Assembly (NCBI GenBank): GCA_050084515.1
Contig: CM114275.1
Coordinates: 21,514,001 to 21,578,000, forward strand
Length of the DNA stretch: 64,000 bases
Source: Blasia pusilla
Lineage: Eukaryota > Marchantiophyta > Marchantiopsida > Blasiales
Reading direction: 5' to 3'
Translations under genes and position numbers: made by a program
Notes under the pieces: model-generated
Databases searched by the model: none
What the model was told of the DNA's origin: nothing
The model's input: the letters and a program-made list of their open reading frames with translations, nothing else
Shown: in pieces, positions 36,190 through 46,899 of the stretch
Position numbering within the stretch: the first letter of the stretch is position 1
Layout: the number at the start of each line of letters is the position of its first letter

Positions 36190-37925
36190 ACACTGAGGAG
36201 AGTGTAGCAGCCATGAGTCACACGCACAAGCAGTCACGGTTTTCTGTACCACCAATGCATCAACGTGGATTCCGAGAGAGGAGTGTGGCACCACGAGCTC
36301 AGCGAGGTTATCATGAGCATGTGCCACAAAGACCTACGTCATCATATGCGGCGTAGCAGCAACCGTCGGGAGTTTTTTGTTGGGCATATGGTGGAGCCAA
36401 ACGCCAATAGGATTGCTCCCGTCATGGTAGTGGATGCGTGCCCCAGCTAGTAGGCGGAGATGGGCCGCAATAGGAGTTTACCAGTCTGACCATTGTCAAC
36501 GGTATGATCATACAAGTCGTGCGCATACACATTGCTAATCAACATACATCGTTGTCACCGAAGCCATCGTTGCAATATAGTAGGTGCTAGAGAGCGGGAT
36601 TGGATCCTATAGTGAGTCGGACAGTTTTGATGGGAGGGGACCCATGTGTTGCGATTTTGGGAGGATGGTAGAGTACGTGTCTCATCCTTCGCAGAGAGCA
36701 TGTTTGGTGCAGCATGCCCATGAGGAGTTGGGTCATTTTGGAGTTAAGCAGACGTACATCTTGCTCTAGATATAATATTGGTGGCGAGGCATGCAGATTG
36801 ATGTTGAGCAGTTTTTAGCCACGTGCATGGGGAGTGATCGGGTCCAAGCATTGTGCAATGCTTCGACTCCACACTTGCACCCATTTCTAATCATGGGTCT
36901 AGGTTATAGATGGATTTTGAATTTTTCAAGACCTTTACCTTTGACCAAGCGCAATAGTCATTATGTGTTTGGTGATGGTCGAGCACTTCTTGAAGTGGAT
37001 AGAGTTGGTTGCATTTCTTGACTAAGCGAGTGAGGGAGTAGCGCATGTCTTCCTAGATCGAATATTGAGTCACTATGGTGCATCAACTGAGGTATTGATA
37101 GACCAAGGTACGGAGTTTTGTGTGGAGTTTCAGGCCTTGTGTGATTAGGCGCTGATTGACCACGTAATGCACCACTTTACGAGATCATCCTAAGGCAGAT
37201 GGACTAGAAGAGAGATTTGTGTAGACAATGCAGAGAGTTTTACGCAAGTTTGGCTTGCAGAGAGGTCACCTATGAGATTTGGACATCTAGTTACTGTGCT
37301 TGGCGATGGGATACAAATTCAGCGGTAGGCATCCTTAGCGTCTTTCTCACCGCACTTGTTGCTATATGGCCGAGAGCCGGATTTCCCTACAGCCATTCGT
37401 TGAGATGCTGGTGAGGTGTTGAACCTCAACGACCTTGATGTATGAATGCAAGTTTCTTGTAGAGTGATGCCCATGGCATTTGAGAACTTTGCGATTGCGC
37501 AACATCGGGATACGTTGATGTATGGGAGGAGGAGGTGGTTATCGACCGACTATCCGAAGGTTTCATCAATGAGATTATGTCAACTTACAGCATACGGCAC
37601 CTACGACGTTGGATGTCCCTATAGGACTCACACTTCTGAGAGTGTGTGATATGTTGCCATTTGGTGTTCTCTTATTCGAGGGACATGATGGTATGGTTTG
37701 GAAGGACCATGTGTGTAATTTTGCGCCATTTCACTTTCCTAATATTGACAGTGCATTTGATCTAAGCTTAGTAGTAGTTCTTGAAAGCTTGTGTGGTTCT
37801 GCCGGTGGTGCAACCACTATGCTAGTCTATGATAGATGTTCTAGAGGATGGCATATGGCATAGCTAACGCCACCTCTCACTAGGGTTCCTCAAGGAAGAT
37901 GGATATGGCCTAGATGTATATAGAG
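36190..37925 (+). mobile_element. mosaic fragment of the same element, copy 3 (gag pieces, integrase, PHD)
   Basis: 36190-36520 matches the copy 1 gag end: VFCWAYGGAKRQ then DCS is the first knuckle in decay, and DHCQRYDHT near 36490 the second. About 36515-36560 resembles the family's LTR or 3' UTR in reverse orientation. From about 36580 it resumes inside pol (ARERDWIL), then AHEELGHFGVKQTY, CMGSDRVQALCNAS, an integrase core with LTKRNSHYVFG, MPMAFENFAIAQHRDTL and the PHD (LVYDRCSRGWHMA). Protease, methyltransferase, RT and RNase H are missing. Many stops. Confidence 0.75.
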
Positions 37926-37959
37926 TAGATGTTAGATAGTTATAGATTATGACTTCTGA

Positions 37960-39165
37960 TTGTTATATGGATGACAAGAAGGCAACTAACGATGGGGCCT
38001 CATAAGCGCCCGGCCTTTTTGCTCTTAGCGTCCTGGATATGCATGTCATGGTAGGTTGGGATAGATGGCTATCTGGAGTTAGAGGGACCACTAGAAGAAA
38101 TCTTTGGTTACATGACTAGGTTTTATTACTCATATGAGTCATATATTACATTCCATGACTTACAATGACTAACGACTACTTTAGACACAAAAGTCATGTC
38201 CTTTTTGTTTGAGGACTGGGCTAGCTAGGATGGTATACTTAGGTGGATATTGGTACATGATTAGAGGGAGTAGTCATAAGACCATGACTGACACGTCATG
38301 CAATTAACATGGAAGTAGGACACGTCAATGTATGACAAAGATAAACATGTGTGACATGTTATAGATGACGTGGAGTGGGGAAACAAACAACTGGTTTAGT
38401 CATATGTGTGTATCAGCCAAGTCATTAAAAATGACTATTTGATTCATATTATATGGGACCATGAAGTGAATTGGTGCACAAGGTCCAATGAAATTATACA
38501 ATTATATTTGAAATATGAGTAATTAAATTTGTGTGAATATTCATGACTCCACACGTCATTACATTTTTGGATTCAGCTGGATGTGGCAACTTATGAAGTG
38601 AAAGAAATATATTCGATGACTAGGCTTGATCCATGTAGTCAAGACACATGACTTGACCAATCATGGTGCAAGACTTGACTAGTGATGGGCTTGACTAATA
38701 AAATTAGGCCAATGTGACTAAAGGAGTTTGGGGACATTGTAGGCATTACAGTATAACTGAATGAGTCATATTTATGTGACTCGTTAAGTAATGGACGATA
38801 GCATTGCTAGTAATATCCATATGACTACATGGGAAAGTAGATGCTTTTAATTTTGGGTGTTTTGAGGAATTTATTTTTAATGAATATTTCCTTCAAGAAT
38901 GAATAGCTTCTAATTACTCAAGTTCCCATATTCATTCTAGTTTTGAAATGCCACAATTGTCACGTAAGTTAGCATAGATCAACGAGATCTAGTAGATCTC
39001 CTTGAGAGATACTGGATGACATGCTCAAGAGGTCAAGGATGACCTGATTAGGCCATGTGTAACTTGAGAGAGCAAGTTTCCTCTTCATTTTGGCTCATTT
39101 GGAGCCATATTGAGGAACTTACTATTTCGGGTAAGTAACCATTTTTGTATAGTTAACTTTCCACT
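37960..39165 (+). repeat. 3' UTR/LTR region of the methyltransferase element family (copy 3)
   Basis: 37990-38090 (GGCAACTAACGATGGGGCC, TTTTTGCTCTTAGCGTCC, CTGGAGTTAGAGGGACC) matches the reverse complement of 50560-50720, the 3' flank of copy 2. 38980-39160 (GAGGTCAAGGATGACCT, CATTTGGAGCCATATTGAGG) matches the reverse complement of 50270-50430. The part between is AT-rich and full of TGACT words. Exact LTR ends were not resolved. Confidence 0.6.
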
Positions 39166-40900
39166 TTGGAAACCTTGGGCAGCCTAGCAATGTTGTGTCG
39201 CCATCCGTCAGTCCTGCCTTGCTTGGTACTATTGTGCCTCCATAGGGGTCTACCATTGCTAACAAGTGTGAATTGCCGCGAAGAGCCGGGATCAGCCTAG
39301 CCGGCCGTAGAGCTACGTTGCCATCAACGAATGCCCGGAGCTACTGTAACCCGCTACCCACATAAAAGATATCGTAATACCTATTGAATTTCCCCGTCCA
39401 TTTGGGCCGTCCTTACTCCGTCCGTTGGTCATCGTCAACGGCGTTCTTTGTCGTTGTTGATTAGATGGTGACCTTTTTGGATTGATGGGGTCCAAGTTTT
39501 CTTCCCACTTTGCTATCTCTTGAGGTGGTAACCACTTGACGATGATCGAGTATCGTGCCATGACGCGCGTATCTGCAACGCGCCGCCAAGTGCCTTGTCG
39601 TGTTTCTCGTGGCCGCACCACATCGTCTCAATCGCAGAGCTGCACCGTCACTTGGAGTAGATCGTGTGTTTTTGTTGAGGAGGGTATGCCGCTGAGTGCC
39701 CCATCCCATTCTTGAGTGTCATGCCATTTGTAGCCGTTCCGTGCCACTAATGTCGCATCGTACCGCTGGACCCGCACCACACATCAAGGATATTTCAGTA
39801 TCGTCAGTACTATGGAATTACGACTTCCTGATTGTAGAAGTTTGTCTTCACAACCAAGTTGGGGTGGATTTTTGCAGTTGTTGAGGAGCGACATTAACAT
39901 TGTTGTCAGGTTATCCATTCTGGTCTTTTGTCCTAAACGTGTTAGGGATTTTTGGGTATTGGGTAATTATTTTGGGATATTGGGTTTCATACAGAAGCTC
40001 AAAGCATCATTGATGTATGGGTTTAGGGGACGAAAACCTGTGTGGGATGTCCAGAGTTGAGGGTATGTTTTATCGATGAGATGATAGGATAGTAGGCGAT
40101 TTTCCGCACCACGCCGCTTGTTGCCACACACCACACGTCTCAGTGAGAGAAAATGTAGATTGAGTGCCGCATGTTAGTTTGAGTGATTGAATGATTACTC
40201 GCGAGAGTGAGGGTCATCACATGAGGGGGGCATGAGGTTCATCACGGCGTCCTTTCAGGACTTTAAGAGGCGAGGTGGTGGACCTGGGAGTAACTCTAGA
40301 GGTTTTATGCAGAGTGGCGTGATGTTTTGAGGGTCTCCACGAGGGGGACCACCACGAAGACATTCTCCTATAATAATATATATTGTTCATAAAAACCTCA
40401 ATCTATAATTTTCAAACAATCCACAATCCAGATACCTCATACATTAGATTTCCAATTAACTAAAGAAGAAATCTTGAGAGCGGAAGAAAGAGAACAAAGA
40501 AAGGTAACAACATTCCAATAAGTTAACTAATTAAGAAATGCATAAAATGCATAATGGAATGCACAAAGAAAATGGTAAGAAGTCCACGTAAAAACTAATT
40601 TGACAAGAACACTAGTAGTTAGTCATACATTAATAGATGTTGAAGGGAACAACCCCCAACCATTTCAATGCTTGTACATGTTGTAAGGCCACCGAGATGC
40701 ATTGCCAAAAGTACTTAGTAATTACAAGAGAAAAGAACCACAAAAAGGGACAAGGTGATAATTCTAGATGGAGTTGTGAACACATATTTCCATGAAAGTA
40801 TCAAAGAACACAAGAAAGTGCCCTAATACTTCCACCACAGAAGGAATAAATCCATCGCTCGCATATTTCATAACAGAACTTAACTTAATTCTTTTATTCT
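39166..40900. other. unrecognised sequence, possibly transposon-derived
   Basis: No domain recognised on either strand. 40260-40340 encodes a Gly/Arg-rich stretch (FKRRGGGPGSNSRGF) that could be a gag tail. The rest is AT-rich without clear repeats, ending near a short (CA)n run at 40980. Confidence 0.35.
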
Positions 40901-40959
40901 TGTTTATTGCTTAGACCACAAAACCAATAGTATGTACCACCCAACATACCGAATCAAAA

Positions 40960-41110
40960 TGTGTTGGATCCCACGCTAACTCACACACACACACACAATC
41001 CCATGCTAAGTCATGACATCCAAACATAAAGACGATAAGTACCCAAAGATCTCCAATCGCCCTCCTAGTTGATGGTTGGGTCGAATTACTCCCATCGCAT
41101 AAATGGATGA
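40960..41110 (-). repeat. fragment of the methyltransferase-element LTR/3' UTR
   Basis: CCATGCTAAGTCATGACATCC, with CAATCGCCCTCCTAGTTGAT and GGTTGGGTC, matches 50520-50610 in the same orientation. No coding sequence is attached. A (CA)n tract lies at its left end. Confidence 0.6.
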
Positions 41111-41469
41111 GCACATTGACATCCAATAAATACTAAATGATACTTTTCTTAAATATGACCATATCTATGAGGATAGAACCGATCATAGGGCCTTACCAAG
41201 AGAGGAACTAAAAAAACCATAAATCTCAAATGAAGATCCGGAGTACAAACACAAAGATGAATATAGGAAGCTTGCTAAAGCATGCAAATCCTTGTTCCCT
41301 ACAGCAAAAAACTTGGTGTTAGCTTTTTTTGTGTTGCTCTTTAACGTCCAAACTACCCATAGCATTCCAAAGAGTGCCATTGATGAATTCTAGAAACTCC
41401 TTTCCAAATTTGTCCTACCAATAGGTAACTTGGTCCCACCAAGTTACTATGTTGCCAAAAAACTTATTG

Positions 41470-41930
41470 GTAAATTGGGGTTAGGATACAATAGTATCCA
41501 TGCATGTCCAGCTAGTTGTGCTATTTTTTGAGGGGACCTTGTAGATGCAGAGAATTTTCCACTGTGCACGTAGCCTAGTTTCAAGAAAATGGGTAGACCA
41601 TTGGTACCATGCAAGGTCTTGCCACATTTTCTTGTCATTCCTATATTCAAATGTATGTTTAAATGTAGGACATTGTCTGAACTATTAACTTGGGCCCCCA
41701 CAAATCATAGAAAGGATGGCTTAGTAAGACCTACTGTTGATAGCAAGGCATGGCGTCATATGGACAGCCTATATCTAGACTTTAGTGAAGAGAAGAGGAA
41801 TTGCATATTTGGGCTAATGCTCGACGGTATGAATCCATTTTCAGACAAGTCTAGCTCATGGTCAACATGGCCAATGCTTCTTGTTAACTATACCTTGGCT
41901 CCTTGGCTCCCAAAAAAAAAAAAATCATGA
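41470..41930 (+). pseudogene. CACTA (En/Spm) tnp2-type transposase fragment
   Basis: The sequence CKVLPHFLVIPIFKCMFKCR, then KDGLVRPTVDSKAWRHMD, FGLMLDGMNPFSDKSSSWST and WPMLLVNYTLAPWL corresponds to the conserved central segment of plant CACTA tnp2 transposases (typically DG.NPF......YS.WPV...YNLPPW). Upstream frame fragments from about 41490 add CPASCAIF and DAENFPL. It ends in an A-run at 41915 and is followed 200 bases later by a solo LTR. The catalytic core beyond is absent or unrecognisable. Confidence 0.85.
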
Positions 41931-42144
41931 CGGTTTGCTTGGAAATACTGGAGAAGGAGAGTGCTAATTGAAAAAAATATAAACACGTTCATACTCCCGT
42001 CAAAGGAAGAGTTTAAAGAAAAGAGTGAAATTTCATGATGTTCGGAGAATAGGTGGAAAGTGGGACTTTACATTCAGAGCTAGCCTACTATGGACAATAA
42101 ATGATAACCCAACATATAGAACCATTTATCATCAAAGTCACAAT

Positions 42145-43085
42145 TGTTGCAATCCTCATAACCAAACAACACCAAATAGGTGCCATGCAAAACATCAGAA
42201 CTCAATTGAACTCACCCTGCGAGGTTTGCGCTTTAGAGAGGAGTTTGGAAAGGTCTCTTGGAAAAGTCCAAGAGACAAAACGCGGAACAGAGTTGTGTGT
42301 TTCATGCATTAGTGGTTGCAACCAAGAAACCTAGACCAAACGCGAGCCAAGACTTGAGATGAGTTGAGTCTTGGGAGGTTGGTTGCCAAAGAGGTGAGAA
42401 CCAGTTTGGAACACAACTAGCGCTTGGGAGAATCTGACTGTGTTTAGGACCATAACGTTGAGCCCCAAGATGCGTTGGGGACAAATAAGAGCGCGTTGGA
42501 AAGCTTGTCTTGAGACACTTCCAACGCACGAAAGATCTTAGCAAACTCATAAGTACATGCTGAGATATTGGCCAAAAACAACTGGAAGAGCAATCGGGTC
42601 GAGGGCCAATTGGAGAGGCCCGGGTGACTTTCCCTAAATGTAGGGGCCCCCAGAGATCCCCAGAAGTACTAGTAAGGAAGGAGTCTCTCCGAGATTTCTT
42701 GTAACACGAATCCCCACTTTGAGCGCCAAACGGCGTTTCCGAGGCACGGGATGGAACAGGAGTTTGGCGTTAGAACTCGAAACCCAAACCTGATCCAAGG
42801 GAGTGGAATTTGTACAACACACTTGGATCCCAACCCGAGATTCACTTCGTGCGAGTCTGTCCCAAGTCTTTCGAGACTTACCCGTGTTGTAAACCGTGAA
42901 ACTAGGAAGGTTGAGCTTGATGAGAGTAGGAGACGAGAACTCTGAAAGTTACCCCGCTGATTGATTCAAGACCCAACTAACTTGAGTGCGTGTTTGGATG
43001 CAGATCAGCGGTAAGAGCGTGACCTATTGAACGCACGCTTCCACAACAAACAAGATTAATATTCAAGGAGACCAGGCGCACGACA
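42145..43085 (+). repeat. solo LTR of the chromovirus family, with target duplication
   Basis: It begins TGTTGCAATCCTCATAACCA and ends GGCGCACGACA, matching TGTCGCGACCCTCATGACCA and GGGGCGCGACA of the element at 50742. Internal blocks match in order (TTGGTTGCCAAAG, GATGCGTT...CAAATAAGAGCGCGTTGGAAAGC, CCAGAAGTACTAGTAAGG). It is flanked by ACAAT (42140-42144) and ACAGT (43086-43090), a 5-base target duplication with one mismatch. The primer site does not follow, so internal sequence was lost by LTR-LTR recombination (established mechanism). Confidence 0.85.
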
Positions 43086-44200
43086 ACAGTGGAAAACTTG
43101 GTTATGCCAATTGCGAGCCTCAAGAGGATTCTAATTTTTAAAAGTCATGTGGCAAACCCATATATGGTTGTTGTCATCATTGATACCTTCTAATGAGCCA
43201 TCCATGGAGGAACCATATGTTTGGTGCTTATTTCAATGGTGTTGCAAAACTAATAGCACCTGTGCATAGGCTTCTTGCCGAAGAAATCTTTGGATGGGCA
43301 TATGAAAAAAAAATGCATTATGAGATCAAGTGCAGGTCGAGAAGATGACCCTAATGATCCCTAAAGTAAGATAGGAGTAAAAAGATGAAGTGTACTCTAC
43401 TCTTTGCCTTAGTGGTCAGTATCCAATCACCACTCGATTTTGTTCCTCTTTTTGGCTTGCAATACATGTGCTACTATTGAGAAGAGACAATGCATTCTCT
43501 TTGCTCACGAATTTCCAGTAATGTTGAGGAGCCAAGTGGATATTAATTCCTTGATGGGGGCTGGTATTGTGGCAGGAAAGAGGAAGAGAGGAGAGGAAGA
43601 GAGGAAGAGAGGAAGATAGGAGAGTCTCTCTTAAAATAAATGGGCAGAATCCGCCTCCTCTCTTCAAAACTTGTTGACATATTTGAAATTTTTGTTTGCT
43701 TTAAAATACAAGAAATCTTTAGAAGAGAGTAGCAAGTGGACCACATTCGAGCGTAAAGTAACCTCCTTTTTCCAGGGGGCGAAAAACCAATAGACATCAT
43801 CAGACCACTACAAACATTCTTCCATCACTCTCCATGTGAGCCTAAGTTTCTTTACATTGCATGTCTCAGTCTATAGTAAGTTGTGCCTAGGGGTATTTTT
43901 AACTACTCTAACTATGGTCTCAATAGACTATGGTGCCCTTCAAGGTTTAACTTCTCGGAATATGTGGTGAACATTATGGATTGACATCTCTTCTTGCAAA
44001 AGGCATAAAATACTCCTCAATAAGGGGAAAAAGAAAGGCAAAAGGAAATGCCTTTAAATGCTCGTCGACTCTTCTTACAGAAGGCATCAATACTCATCCA
44101 TAAGGGACGAGATGACAATTGAAGCAAAAGATATTTAGCTTCAGGAGTAAAGAGGAACTGACGCACCCATGTCCCTTCATTCAGATCCTAAATATGAGAA
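43086..44200. other. unrecognised sequence with GA-rich simple repeat
   Basis: 43575-43625 is a (GAGGAA/GAGAG)n tract. The remainder shows no convincing coding similarity. Confidence 0.4.
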
Positions 44201-44214
44201 TCCGAGAAGCTGCA

Positions 44215-44630
44215 CCCTTCCCAACCCGTCGAAACTCGACAGGTTGCAACTCTTGCAATCCGTCAGAATCTGATGGGTTGCTTCCCTTGCAAGCAAGCTG
44301 ACCATAACAAAAGAAGAATTTTGAGAAGTGATTCCATTCCGCCCTGCACCCCATAAGAATTCAACAGGTTGGGAATCCCAAATGGCAATCCGACATGTAG
44401 TAGGAATCCAACACGTCTTAGAGAAGAGAACAAGCTTACAACTGGTTTGAGGATAATATGGAAAGGAGCCAAAAGTGAAGAAGCCCGACAGAATGCCTCA
44501 AAAGTTGGACTAATAGTGAAAGAGTCTGATCACTCAAGCAGCCAATTTGTCGGAATCCAGACAGGTTGCCTGAAAGTGGTTAAAATATTGTGAGAAGTTG
44601 CAACCCTTCAGAATCTCATGGGTTGCAAAA
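44215..44630. repeat. cluster of imperfect palindromic units around GGTTGC
   Basis: Several 22-27-base units of the form (CAACC)CGTC-GAATC-GA-GGTTGC occur at about 44222, 44255, 44541 and 44600, with weaker ones near 44350 and 44390. The units at 44222 and 44600 fold with 11-13-bp arms and 1-3 base loops; the unit at 44255 has 13-bp arms with mismatches that are G-U compatible. Spacing is irregular. Confidence 0.55.
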
Positions 44631-45200
44631 TAAACAGTCTGAGTAGATAGACCAACACAATCGACAAGACCAAAAAAGATATTCAGCAAAATTTTACAAA
44701 CACCATCATGGATGGAAAAATTCTTGTCTTTTATTACATCCGAGGGAAGCTCGGAAATATACATTTGATCTAGTCTATGATTTCTTCAGCCTCTTCATCT
44801 ATAAATTTACTCCAAACTCTCCTAGGTTTGTGTAAAAAAGGAATGTCCTGGGATACAAGTGGCTCCTCTGGCCTATTGTAGACGGGGATCAAAAATGTTG
44901 GGGAATTTGAGAGCCTTGGCTCCCCCTAGGTACACCATAACGGTCCCATGTAACTTGATTTGAGTCCCACCGCCTTCCTCGGCAGTAAATCTTGTACGCT
45001 CTGCAAGGTGACACCCATCCAATATCAATATGTGCTCTGTCTTTGGAAACCAATAAATCCCTAATCCAAAACGCTTCAGTCAAGTTGGGTCCTTTAGTTC
45101 TTTGAACTCACTCGTCATCGTCTGAGAGCTCTTCAAGAATTACTGTCGGTCTTGCCTTCCCGATTTTTGGAATAGTGGGAAGTGACGATGGTATCACTAC

Positions 45201-46189
45201 TGTGATACCCACAATTTTGTACTCTTGAAGAATATATCTTTTTATTCAACGAAGACTCTTGTACATTATGATTTTGATTATGATTATTTATTATTATGAG
45301 GAAGAATGAGTGAATCACGAAGCTCCTGGGACAAGGCAGAGAGATGGAAGATCAAGGATTTGCCTTAGAGGAGAGGAAAACGCAACAACGAAGTCTCAAG
45401 ACTCTGAACGAAGCTCAACGAAGATGTACGAAGCTCTATCTACGAAGTGCTTCGCTACATAACGAAGCATAACGAAGAAAGGAAGAAAAGAAGAAAGAAG
45501 TATTTCGCTCTTGTGCGAAGCACATGAAATAAGAACGAAGCATGGAGTACTTCGTCCTCATGAAGTCCAAGAAGCGAAGCTAAGAATGACTGTGATTTCA
45601 AGCGACGTATGTTATAACAGTTAGACTAGGAAAGGGCACAACCCTTTGTACTAAATTGGTAGATAGGACAGTTTTGTACCGCGGATTCACAGGGATCGTA
45701 GGAAAAGCTAAGAGAACTATAAATCTAGGTAGTTAGAAATAATGAAGAGACACTAACTTCATCAAGAACGTTTCGAATCTTTTGATCACTTCTACTCCAA
45801 CGAGTATTTACGAAACAAGGCACAAGCCATAATCATCATTCTCTTACGAAGTCCTTATGCTGTAGGAATGGTCCGAGCAAGAGAGTAGTACCCTCTCGAG
45901 CTTGTATACACTTTGAAGCTTTCTCATTCTTGATGGAGTAATAAAGCAATCATTCATTCATTCTGATGTGCGATGCTTATGTCTGAGTATTCTTTTTGGG
46001 TCTGCAGAGTGAAGAGTGAATCAGGCGAACCTTTCTCATCAGTGAAATAATCAACCTGAGTTGTAGGAAATCTGTTTGATAGAGAGTAGCCTGCCGAGAC
46101 GGATTGAGTTCCGAAAGTAGGAGAAGTGAGCTTTCGTGTTGAGATCTCTGTGAGGTTTCTTGATGTCGAGAGGAAAATCTACCTTAACA
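45201..46189 (+). repeat. probable solo LTR of another family
   Basis: It starts TGTGATACCCACAATTTTG and could end ...CTACCTTAACA, with TGCTATCAATTC next, resembling a decayed initiator-Met primer site (8 of 12 bases). A polyadenylation signal (AATAAA, about 45941) lies in the second half, as expected. The interval 45390-45600 is packed with ACGAAG/GCGAAGC words. I could not confirm ends by a second copy. Confidence 0.4.
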
Positions 46190-46899
46190 TGCTATCAATT
46201 CTACTAGAGAGAATCGAGAAAAGATCCTTTTCTACTAAGAAAGATCAGAAGATATTGATAAGACATTGAATATAACTCACACACATTTAAATACAACTAT
46301 TACAACAGAATTGTAATTCCGAACTCTCTTTTCATCAAACAATGATCCTCTTGGGGATCGAACTTATTAAAACGATTATAAAATAGAAACTCTTGTACAT
46401 TACAACTACCAATGGTGGGTCTGGAATCAGAACTCTTGGCTTTGGAGGAGAGTTATATGCTCCAACTAGCCTAACATCTCCGTCCCATGGATGGACTTTT
46501 TCGTTTCTGTGCAACATTGTAAACCATCCATGCAAATCCCACCACCTTGGGTGAGTTGGCTTTATGTTCCATTGTTTCAAAGTCGTGTTTTTATTTTTTA
46601 GATATTCACCACTTGTACTAACCATATGCACTGCTTTGGTGATTTGAAGGGTTTAGAGACCCAACCCCCCCCACCTCAACTGCCTCCCTTGCCCACTGGG
46701 AATGTGGATGACCAAATCTATCATAGTAGGTCCCAATCTTGTGCAAAACCGAGCGCGTCAAAAGATGTAACATCACAAGTGTGTGCATCTACAATTATCT
46801 TTGTATTTATGCATAATTAGTGGAATGAATGGAGTCTTTGTTTGAAAATAGTGTTTTATGTTAGAGTGTTAGTTGGTTTTATGAGTCAAGCTTTATGAC

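Larger units (their letters stand above)
29280..36190 (+). mobile_element. Ty3/gypsy element with DNA methyltransferase and PHD finger, copy 1
   Basis: The order on the plus strand is gag with two zinc knuckles, protease, C5 cytosine methyltransferase, RT, RNase H, integrase, then an integrase tail ending in a PHD finger. RT before integrase makes it Ty3/gypsy. The methyltransferase lies between protease and RT. At least ten stops or frameshifts interrupt it. After the last stop (35976-35978), 35980-36190 matches the 3' flank of copy 2 (50.45-50.74 kb) and so is its 3' UTR or LTR start. No intact LTR pair or primer site was found; the 5' boundary is approximate. Confidence 0.85.

Noticed and set aside
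44215-44630. CRISPR array
   Set aside because: Irregular spacing, units diverged, plant nuclear context, no cas genes.
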